Below, in pieces: positions 11,619-18,351 of a DNA stretch of 21,375 bases. The position numbers were made by a program, and so were the translations under genes. The notes beneath the pieces are model-generated. The model had not been told where the DNA came from. It searched no databases and saw nothing but the letters and a program-made list of their open reading frames with translations. The stretch comes from an uncultured Porphyromonadaceae bacterium (lineage in GTDB: Bacteria; Bacteroidota; Bacteroidia; Bacteroidales; Muribaculaceae): the NCBI GenBank assembly GCA_900541865.1, contig UQLO01000039.1, positions 1 to 21,375 on the forward strand, written 5' to 3'. Positions within the stretch are counted from its first letter, which is position 1; the number at the start of each line of letters is the position of its first letter.

Positions 11619-14303
11619 ACCGTCGCGGTCGAGGTAGCGCAGCGGGTTGGCCAGGCAGTAGGTGTAGGGAGCTGTGTCGAGGTAGCGGCGCCACAGGGGG
11701 TCGGGGGTGAGGAAGCGCAGCAGCACGGCGTCGTAGATGCGGGCCGCGTTGTCGTACCAGCCGGTGCCGTCGGCATCAATCCACTCTTTGTCCTGGTGGA
11801 GGCGGTCGGTGCGCCGCGCGCCGCCCAGGCGCACGGGCAGTCCGGAGGGGTAAGTGAAGGTGTGGTTGGCGCACTGGCGCGTGCCGGAGGCGCTGAGCTG
11901 CACGGTGTTGCGCACCGACCCTTTGGCGTCGCGCGCATACCAGATGTGGGTGCTGTCGGAGTAGCTCCAATGGCCGAATCCTGTCTGCACGGTGGTGCTT
12001 CCGTTGTGGGTCTCGAACGGGCCGGAATAGGTGTGGATATCGCGGCTTTCGTGCTTGCGGACGCTGCGCCATGTGGTGTCGCCCTTGGCGTCGACGCGCG
12101 GGGTGAGGGTGGTGCGGTAGCGGTCGTAGCAGCGCGCCGTCAGCCGTCCGTCGGGCAGATAAGTCATGGTCAGCCGGTTGCCTGAGCTGAAGTCCACGCG
12201 GTTGATGAAGTTGCCGAAACTGTGGTATTTAATACTGGTAATTCCGCGGGTGTCGTCGCGCACGGGGCGTCCGGCGGCGTCGTAGCCGACGGGGTCGGGA
12301 TACTCGCCGGCGGTCAGTGCAGGCACTTTTCCGGCCAGGGCGTCCGAGCCGGCCTCGCTGACGCGGCTGATGCGGTTGCCCGTGTAGGCAATGTCGGTGT
12401 CGGAGGCGTCGATGCTTTGATAGCGGCGCCGGATGGCCGTTGGGTTGCCGTTGAGGTCGTACTCAGTGCGCTCGCCGACGGTGCCGTAGACGCTCGAGTA
12501 GTCGATGAGGCGCCCGAGGCCGTCGTAGCGGATGCGGAAGGCGTTTTCCTGCCCCCAGCCCTTTTCGGAGACATAGGTCGGCATGCCCGAAAGCGAGCGC
12601 GAAAGGCTGTCGGTGGAATCTTCGTAGAAAATGCGCTGCCGTAGGAAGGGGCCCGACGACAGCGAGGCAATCTGCCCGCGGACGTTGCGTTCGTAGCGTT
12701 CCTGACACACGCCGTCCACTCCCGCCGGGCGGCCTGCCTCATCGTAGACGTAGGAACCCAAAAGCGTCCAGTGCGAGCCGTCGGGGCTGAACTCGGCAGT
12801 GCGGGGTCGGTCGGCGCGGTCGTAGGTGGTGCGCCAGTGGGCCTCGCATGCGCTAAGGACAGTGCCTTCGGTCATCCTCTCAGCGCGCACCATCCGGCGC
12901 AGCACATTGCCGCGGAAGTCGTAGGTCTTCAGCTCGGTGATGCGGTCGCCGTTGCCGAAGGGATCCCACTCCACGGCTGCCACCGGGCGGTCGTAGTCGT
13001 CGTACCACACTGCCGTATAGCGGCCCGTGCCGCCGGCAATCACTGCCGAGCCCGTGGGGAGTTCCAGTGCGCTCAGCGACGGGTCGAAGGGAAAGTCAGG
13101 ATGCGAAGGCACCGTCACATTGGTGGCAAAGGAATGATTGTCGTAGTACCAGGCCCGCAGGGCCTTGAACCCGGCAGGACCGGCGAGGTTGCTGTACTGC
13201 AGGTCGTACTCCATCGCGCCCGGTCCGGGCACAACGTGCTCAATGAAAAGGCTGTCGGCGAAAAGCTCCTGCAGCTCGTCGTGGGTCATCCGCGTAGTTG
13301 CGGTGCCCTCAAGCACCCGGCGGTGCAGATGGTCGTATTTGAAAACCGTCCAGGTATTGGAGGCACGCTGGTCCGGCCGCTGAACCATAAGCGGCTGGTC
13401 GAACGGACTATAGACTGTCAACTCCGGCTCGCACCCGGGGGCCTTTGCCCAAATGCAGCGGCCACTAACGTCGTAGCGGAACTGCTGGCACAGCCCGTCG
13501 AGCAGCGACTGCGGCACCGACCCGCTCTCGGGAAGCTGAGCCGACGCCTCCGGCGAAAAAACAACCCTGAGATTACCGTAAATGTCGTAAACGCGGTAGG
13601 TGTCGGCATAGGGGCGCCCGGGCTCTCCCGTAAGCCGCCGCGTCAGAACGGTGCGCCCTTGAGTGTCGTCGAACTCCATCGTCACGCGGCCGTCCGGGTC
13701 GGTAGTCCGGGCAATGCCCAGCGTGCGGGCGCGATAATGGCCCGCGACGCACACCGCGCCGTCGAAGTCGACTTTGAGAAGACGGCAGGAACGCTCGTCC
13801 GACGAATCATTGGGGAAATACGAAATATGGGTCGCACCCTGGGCTGCAGACGGCCGCACGCCGGGCATAAACTGCCGGCTGAGACGCTTGGTTGCCGCGT
13901 CCTCGTAGCCATACTCAGTGTAGGGCCTCACATCCGCCCCGAAGAACGAGGCAGCCGCGTCGCGGACCGATGCCGGCTGAACGAAAGCCCCGTCAGCGCC
14001 CGGCAGAGGCACCGGCACCCAACTGTGGGAGAGCATCCCCGCGTGGTCATACTCCGAAAGAATCCCCACATCGCAGCCGGAGCCGCCGGCGGCGCGGCGC
14101 ACCTTCAGCACCTCGCGGCCCATGCCGTCGAAGTAAGTCACCGTCTCAGCCGTGAGCGAATCCGCCAGAATCGTCTCAAGCGGAGTGCCGACCGGAAAGG
14201 CTCTTCCGGGAGTCACCTCCCTGACAAAGTTGCGCTCCACAAACTCGGCCGCCGCCGGCAGAGCCGACAGCAGCGCGAGGGCAATAAGGACGGGCGCTTT
14301 CAT
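11040..14303 (-). CDS. Secreted Rhs/YD-repeat protein with membrane-active-like C-terminal toxin domain
   Basis: A 1087-residue protein. Residues 1-20 form a Sec signal peptide (MKAPVLIALALLSALPAAAE). Residues about 20-150 resemble the N-terminal domain of Bacteroidetes Rhs proteins (YFDGMGREVLKV). A long YD-repeat shell follows, with many YD-x-x-GR/GN units such as YDVSGR, YDEAGR, YDGLGR, YDLNGN and YDAAGR. The conserved Rhs core ends in RFLTPDPL, then YCLANPLRYLDRDG (D894, G895). The remaining 192 residues are the variable C-terminal domain. They contain two hydrophobic segments, about 1003-1023 and 1046-1070, the second glycine-rich (G1053, G1055, G1058, G1060, G1062). There is no PAAR, VgrG or type IX sorting domain, so delivery is unclear. 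GC falls steeply from about codon 955 on. Four immunity-type genes follow. A toxin function is inferred from the architecture. The best analog known to me is Tse5, a Rhs toxin acting on membranes. Confidence 0.85.
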   Translation of the reverse strand: MKAPVLIALALLSALPAAAEFVERNFVREVTPGRAFPVGTPLETILADSLTAETVTYFDGMGREVLKVRRAAGGSGCDVGILSEYDHAGMLSHSWVPVPLPGADGAFVQPASVRDAAASFFGADVRPYTEYGYEDAATKRLSRQFMPGVRPSAAQGATHISYFPNDSSDERSCRLLKVDFDGAVCVAGHYRARTLGIARTTDPDGRVTMEFDDTQGRTVLTRRLTGEPGRPYADTYRVYDIYGNLRVVFSPEASAQLPESGSVPQSLLDGLCQQFRYDVSGRCIWAKAPGCEPELTVYSPFDQPLMVQRPDQRASNTWTVFKYDHLHRRVLEGTATTRMTHDELQELFADSLFIEHVVPGPGAMEYDLQYSNLAGPAGFKALRAWYYDNHSFATNVTVPSHPDFPFDPSLSALELPTGSAVIAGGTGRYTAVWYDDYDRPVAAVEWDPFGNGDRITELKTYDFRGNVLRRMVRAERMTEGTVLSACEAHWRTTYDRADRPRTAEFSPDGSHWTLLGSYVYDEAGRPAGVDGVCQERYERNVRGQIASLSSGPFLRQRIFYEDSTDSLSRSLSGMPTYVSEKGWGQENAFRIRYDGLGRLIDYSSVYGTVGERTEYDLNGNPTAIRRRYQSIDASDTDIAYTGNRISRVSEAGSDALAGKVPALTAGEYPDPVGYDAAGRPVRDDTRGITSIKYHSFGNFINRVDFSSGNRLTMTYLPDGRLTARCYDRYRTTLTPRVDAKGDTTWRSVRKHESRDIHTYSGPFETHNGSTTVQTGFGHWSYSDSTHIWYARDAKGSVRNTVQLSASGTRQCANHTFTYPSGLPVRLGGARRTDRLHQDKEWIDADGTGWYDNAARIYDAVLLRFLTPDPLWRRYLDTAPYTYCLANPLRYLDRDGAQNRQLETMSVGQPMYGLQNVRVPNQLNGTCFVADSFQPVELPDRNAEIPDPEYEIQINAPQDEQIGQVLHGINVGATAFGFQNTVKKNLIDFAVGHSSPGVGLGRYMTILKICGKFTMGISAVIALYNIYKYYDEGGRNGAVYLKYTTDAAMSYICGAGWAGLGAGVVYFIADLATDGFGIDYSTSVKQLD

Positions 14304-14322
14304 GGCAGTGGGGTTTATGCCC

Positions 14323-14353
14323 CAAAGTTAAGCATAATCTGCAGCACGGCAAA
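14323..14353 (-). promoter_or_regulatory. Bacteroides-type promoter of the Rhs/immunity locus
   Basis: On the minus strand TTTG (14353-14350) and TAACTTTG (14330-14323) are separated by exactly 19 nt, matching the Bacteroides -33/-7 consensus at every fixed position. Transcription would begin near 14316, about 13 nt before the Rhs ATG at 14303. Confidence 0.7.
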
Positions 14354-14420
14354 ATAATGTCGAGAAAAATGAAGTTTTTAATTTACACGCTCACCGACAA
14401 AAAAAGTGATTTTTTTTTGC

Positions 14421-14428
14421 TACATTTG
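14421..14428 (+). promoter_or_regulatory. Probable -7 element for the pRiA4b-like/cls transcript
   Basis: TACATTTG on the plus strand matches TAnnTTTG exactly. The expected -33 TTTG is missing at 19 nt (CAAA instead), so the call is weaker than the other two. The resulting leader of about 85 nt contains GC-rich self-complementary stretches, e.g. CCCG-AAAA-CGGG at 14450-14461, before the ATG at 14517. Confidence 0.45.
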
Positions 14429-14516
14429 CAGCTAAGTCTTATATTCGCACCCGAAAACGGGCCTCGCCCCGGCGGGCGCCCCGGAAGATTAAAAAAGCAA
14501 ACCACAACCAAAAGCA

Positions 14517-15071
14517 ATGATATTCACTTTCAGACTTGTATCCGACGAAGTGCCCAACTTCAAGCGTGAAGTCAAAATAGATGCCACCTCGACCTTCCTG
14601 GACCTCAAAAACGCCATCTGCGACTGCGTGGGCTACAACAAGGGCCAGCTCAGCTCTTTCTTCATCTGCGACCGCAACTGGGAAAAGAAGAAGGAAATCA
14701 CCTTTGAGGACATGGGGACCGACGATGACCAGGACATCTGGCTGATGGACGAGAGCGAACTCGACGACTTCATTTTCGACGAGGGCCAGAAACTGCTCTA
14801 CGTATTCGACTACATGACCGACCGCGCCTTCTTCATCGAGATGACCAGCAGCGAACCGGGCAAGAACCTCAAGGACCCCATATGCTCGCTCAGCGTGGGC
14901 AAAGCCCCGGAGGAAATCATCGACATCGACGATTTTGAAGCGCCCGCCGCCGCCAAGACAGCAGCAGCAGCCGGCTCCGACCTCGACGAGGATTTCTATG
15001 GTTCCGACAGCTACAACGAAGACGAATTCGACGCGGAAGGATTTGACGAAATGAACTTCGAAGAGCGCTGA
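14517..15071 (+). CDS. Plasmid pRiA4b ORF-3-like family protein
   Basis: A 184-residue protein of the pRiA4b Orf3-like family. The N-terminal pattern is typical: MIFTFRLVSDEVPNFKREV, then a TFLDLKNAICDCVGY helix and SSFFICDRNWEKKKEITFEDM. The C-terminal 50 residues are very acidic and alanine-rich (DDFEAPAAAK, then repeated DLDEDF, NEDEFD), probably disordered. No enzymatic function is established for the family to my knowledge. It is transcribed divergently from the Rhs gene, and its stop overlaps the cls start (TGATG, 15069-15073), which makes it the leading gene of that operon. Confidence 0.82.
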   Translation: MIFTFRLVSDEVPNFKREVKIDATSTFLDLKNAICDCVGYNKGQLSSFFICDRNWEKKKEITFEDMGTDDDQDIWLMDESELDDFIFDEGQKLLYVFDYMTDRAFFIEMTSSEPGKNLKDPICSLSVGKAPEEIIDIDDFEAPAAAKTAAAAGSDLDEDFYGSDSYNEDEFDAEGFDEMNFEER

Positions 15072-16534
15072 TGTTCGAGGCCGTTGCCAATCTTCTTGCC
15101 TCGGGGTGGATTCAGTCCGCCCTGCTGTGGATTGCTGTGGCCTCTACGGTGATTATAATCATCGTCATCATCTCCGAAAACCGCAATCCGGTCAAGAGCC
15201 TGGCTTGGGTGACCATACTGCTCCTGCTGCCGGTGGTGGGTCTGGTGCTGTACCTCTTCTTCGGGCGCAACATCAAGAACAAACGCATGATTTCGCGCCG
15301 AAACCGCCGGCGCCTCCGCAAGCGCGAGAAGCGTACCAAAGCCGACCCGCGCGAGGCCGGCCTTACGCCTGAAATGGTCCAGCAGGTCAATCTGGGACGC
15401 TCCCTGACCGGCGCGCAGTTCTACACCGACAATGAAGTGAATTTCTTCTTCGACGGCGCTTCCAAGTTCGATGCCCTCCGCCGCGACCTCCTTGCCGCCC
15501 GACACTCCATCAACCTGCAGTACTACATATTCAGCGACGACGAAACGGGGCGCGCCATAGCCGACATCCTCTGCCAAAAAGCCGCCCAAGGCGTGGCTGT
15601 GCGGGTCATCTACGACCACGTGGGCTCACTGGGGTCGTCGAACAAGTTCTTCCGGCGCCTCACCCGGGCCGGCGTCGACGCCAAGCCCTTCTTCAAGGTC
15701 ACATTCCCGGGTTTGGGCACCAGAATCAACTGGCGAAACCACCGCAAGATAGTTGTTATCGACGAGCAGGTGGCTTATATCGGAGGCATGAACATTGCCG
15801 ACCGCTATGCCCGCGACCACACCGGTAACCGCGCCTGGCGCGACACTCATATCCGCCTGACCGGTCCTGCCGTGGCCGCCGCACAGTTCTCCTTCGCCGT
15901 CGACTGGAGCTTCACCGGAGGTGAAATTATAGAGGGCGAAATCTCGCCTCGGGAAAACTTCGCAACACTGCCCGGCGCTTTGGCCGGTGTCGGCGCTCAG
16001 GTGCTCACGGCAGGTCCCACCAGCCAGTGGGCCAATATTTCGATGGCTTTCCACAAGGCAATATCGAACGCCCATCGCCGCGTATTCATCCAGACTCCCT
16101 ACTTCCTGCCGACCGAGGGCCTGCTCAAGGCCCTTCAGAGCGCCGCCCTGGCCCACGTCGACGTGCGCATCATGATGCCGGCCAAAAGCGACTCGGCTAT
16201 GCTTACCTTCGCCTCCTCGTCCTATGTGGCCGAGTGCCTGAAGGCGGGCATCAAAATCTACCTCTACGAGCCGGGCATGCTCCACGCCAAGATGATGGTG
16301 GTCGACGATGAGTTTGTCAGCATCGGCTCCACCAACTTCGACTTCCGCAGCTTCGACTATAACTTCGAGTCAAACATTTTCCTCTTCAGCAAAGAGGCCA
16401 ACGCACTTGCAGCTGAGCAGTTTATGGCCGACGGCGCTTCCAGCCGCCGCGTTCACCCCGCCGAATGGCGCCGCCGACCTTTCCTACATAAAATGGCGGC
16501 TTCCCTGCTTCGTCTGCTCAGCCCCATTCTCTGA
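15071..16534 (+). CDS. cls: Cardiolipin synthase (phospholipase D family)
   Basis: A 487-residue membrane enzyme that condenses two phosphatidylglycerol molecules to cardiolipin and glycerol, the usual length for bacterial Cls. Two N-terminal transmembrane helices (about 14-36 and 43-65) are followed by a strongly basic linker (RRNRRRLRKREKR). Two PLD catalytic HKD motifs follow: NHRKIVVID (H224, K226, D231) and HAKMMVVDD (H405, K407, D412). Each has the usual downstream GGMN or GSTNFD. All catalytic residues are present. The start ATG shares a base with the upstream stop, and the next gene begins 22 nt downstream, so the three are probably cotranscribed. Use of other head groups cannot be excluded. 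Confidence 0.93.
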   Translation: MFEAVANLLASGWIQSALLWIAVASTVIIIIVIISENRNPVKSLAWVTILLLLPVVGLVLYLFFGRNIKNKRMISRRNRRRLRKREKRTKADPREAGLTPEMVQQVNLGRSLTGAQFYTDNEVNFFFDGASKFDALRRDLLAARHSINLQYYIFSDDETGRAIADILCQKAAQGVAVRVIYDHVGSLGSSNKFFRRLTRAGVDAKPFFKVTFPGLGTRINWRNHRKIVVIDEQVAYIGGMNIADRYARDHTGNRAWRDTHIRLTGPAVAAAQFSFAVDWSFTGGEIIEGEISPRENFATLPGALAGVGAQVLTAGPTSQWANISMAFHKAISNAHRRVFIQTPYFLPTEGLLKALQSAALAHVDVRIMMPAKSDSAMLTFASSSYVAECLKAGIKIYLYEPGMLHAKMMVVDDEFVSIGSTNFDFRSFDYNFESNIFLFSKEANALAAEQFMADGASSRRVHPAEWRRRPFLHKMAASLLRLLSPIL

Positions 16535-16556
16535 CCTTCTCTCCCGTAGATCTTAT

Positions 16557-17165
16557 ATGGACAACAAAGAAACACAACGCGAGCGATTCTGCTCGCTGCT
16601 GCGCCAAACGGGGCGCGAAAATATCGAATATGTCATTGAAGACCTGGAAGATGCCGGATTCTTCGAGTCTCCAGCCTCGGCGCAGGGCCACGGCAGCTTT
16701 CCGGGAGGTCTGGTCGAGCACTCGCTCAACGTCTACGACGCCGCTATGGCTCTCCGCGAAGACACCATCGCCGCCCGACCCGACCTGGAGCCGCTGCTGA
16801 AACCGGAGTCAATCGCCATCGCCGCTCTCCTCCACGATGTCTGCAAAGCCGACCTCTACGTTCTCTCCAAACGCAAGAAAAAGAACGAGATAGGCATCTA
16901 CGAGGCGCAGGACGTCTACGAAATCCACGACGAGAACTTCCCCATCGGCCACGGCGAGAAGAGCGCCATGCTCCTTCTGCGCTCCGGACTCGACATTTCG
17001 GAGGCCGAACTCTGCGCTATCCGCTGGCACATGGGCCCTTGGAACCTCTCACGCGACGACGAGAAGTTCTACCGCCAAGCCGGCCGAATTTCGCCGCTGC
17101 CCCCGCTGATACACGCCGCCGACACCGTGGCGAGCGCTCTTCTCGAACGCCCCGCCGCAAAATGA
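16557..17165 (+). CDS. HD-domain phosphohydrolase
   Basis: A 202-residue protein with an HD metal-dependent phosphohydrolase core. The metal-ligand pattern reads H55 (GGLVEHSLNVYD), H93-D94 (LLHDVCKADL), H132 (GHGEKSAM), H158 (RWHMG) and D189 (IHAADTVAS). The frame is open upstream to 16308 inside cls, but the first ATG after the cls stop (16557) gives a protein of family length, so that start is used. The substrate is unknown; HD proteins of this size act on nucleotides or phosphoesters. Its stop overlaps the pectate lyase start as ATGA (17162-17165). Confidence 0.85.
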   Translation: MDNKETQRERFCSLLRQTGRENIEYVIEDLEDAGFFESPASAQGHGSFPGGLVEHSLNVYDAAMALREDTIAARPDLEPLLKPESIAIAALLHDVCKADLYVLSKRKKKNEIGIYEAQDVYEIHDENFPIGHGEKSAMLLLRSGLDISEAELCAIRWHMGPWNLSRDDEKFYRQAGRISPLPPLIHAADTVASALLERPAAK

Positions 17166-18235
17166 GAACGGCTATCTGCTTATTGGCCGCCGCTCTGGCA
17201 TGGGGCGCGGCAAGGGCCGACAGCACGGCCTCGCTAAGGGCCATTCCGACCGACAGTCTGGCTACTCCACGTGTCGTGGCAATAGGCGACCAAGTGCTCG
17301 CCTATCAGCGCATTACCGGAGGCTGGCCAAAGAATGTCGACATGACGGCTCCTCTGACGGTCGCACAGCTCGACTCCGTCGGCGCCTGCAAGGCCAACAC
17401 CCACGACTCCACCACCGACAACGGCGCCACCACTGCCCAAATACGCTTCCTGGCGCGTCTCTACGGCGCTACAGGCCAAAGCCGCTTCCGCGACGGGGTC
17501 TGCCGGGGCATCGAATATCTGCTTTCGGGCCAATATCCCGGAGGCGGTTGGCCTCAATTTTGGCCCGAGCCTCATGGCTACCAGGAACATATCACCTACA
17601 ATGACGGTGCCATGGCCGCCACCATGACGCTGCTGCGCGACGTGGCCCTAGGCGCCGAGCCCTTCGGCGCGGAGGTCGCCCCCGACTGTCTGCGGCGAGC
17701 CTGCCGCGAGGCCTTCGACCGCGGCGTGGAGTGTATTCTGGCCACTCAGGTAGTCGTCGACGGCCGACCCACTGTTTGGTGCCAGCAGCACGACCACATC
17801 ACCCTGACTCCTGCCAAGGCCCGAGCCTACGAGTTGCCCTCGCTGTGCAGTCAGGAAAGCGCAGAGCTGGTTTGGCTGCTGATGGACATCGAAAATCCGG
17901 ACGAGAGGACGGTCAACGCCATCGATTGCGCAATGCGCTGGTTCGAAGCCAACAAACTCACCGGCGTGCGCTACTTCCGCCCCGACCGGCGTCGTCAGCC
18001 CGACCTCGATGCAGAGCTGCAGCCGGGCGACTCCACCGACGTGCTTTGGGGGCGCTTCTATGACCTCGAGACCGGACGTATTTTCGTCTGCGACCGCGAC
18101 GGCATCAAGCGCGACAGCCTCGACGAGCTCGGACGCGAGCGCCGAAACGGCTACAGCTGGTACTCCACAGCCCCGGCTTTCCTCTACGAAAAGTACCGCA
18201 GTTGGCAGCTTAAACGGAGCAGAATAGAGCAATAA
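17162..18235 (+). CDS. pelA: Pectate lyase, polysaccharide lyase family 10
   Basis: A 357-residue exported lyase that cleaves polygalacturonate by beta-elimination. Residues 1-19 are a signal peptide (RTAICLLAAALAWGAARA) with a likely cut before D20. The PL10 motifs appear in order: GGWPKN (53-58), TTDNGATT (84-91), GGGWPQFWP (127-135), HITYNDGAMA (143-152), WCQQHDH (206-212), KARAYELPS (219-227, R221 likely catalytic base) and RFYDLETGRIFVCDRDG in the C-terminal part. The length fits a single catalytic domain with no binding modules. It lies alone, without SusC/SusD genes, so it is not part of a visible polysaccharide utilisation locus. Overlap with the HD gene suggests cotranscription. Confidence 0.9.
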   Translation: MRTAICLLAAALAWGAARADSTASLRAIPTDSLATPRVVAIGDQVLAYQRITGGWPKNVDMTAPLTVAQLDSVGACKANTHDSTTDNGATTAQIRFLARLYGATGQSRFRDGVCRGIEYLLSGQYPGGGWPQFWPEPHGYQEHITYNDGAMAATMTLLRDVALGAEPFGAEVAPDCLRRACREAFDRGVECILATQVVVDGRPTVWCQQHDHITLTPAKARAYELPSLCSQESAELVWLLMDIENPDERTVNAIDCAMRWFEANKLTGVRYFRPDRRRQPDLDAELQPGDSTDVLWGRFYDLETGRIFVCDRDGIKRDSLDELGRERRNGYSWYSTAPAFLYEKYRSWQLKRSRIEQ

Positions 18236-18351
18236 CAAAATTTAACACTTGCAATGTAAGATTTGCCGCTTCTCCGCGTCATATATAAAGGCACACATTA
18301 ATAAATATAGTGCTCCACCGAACCGCAAACACTAAACCAAAAATAACAACA

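Noticed and set aside
12771..14357. A 528-codon open frame antisense to the Rhs gene
   Set aside because: It is a high-GC shadow: arginine/alanine/glycine-rich, no domain or signal, and it covers a strand where the Rhs frame has clear YD repeats.
18236..18351. A promoter for the M16 gene at TAAGATTTG (18257-18265)
   Set aside because: The element has one base too many between TA and TTTG and no TTTG at about 19 nt upstream, so it fails the consensus used for the other calls.
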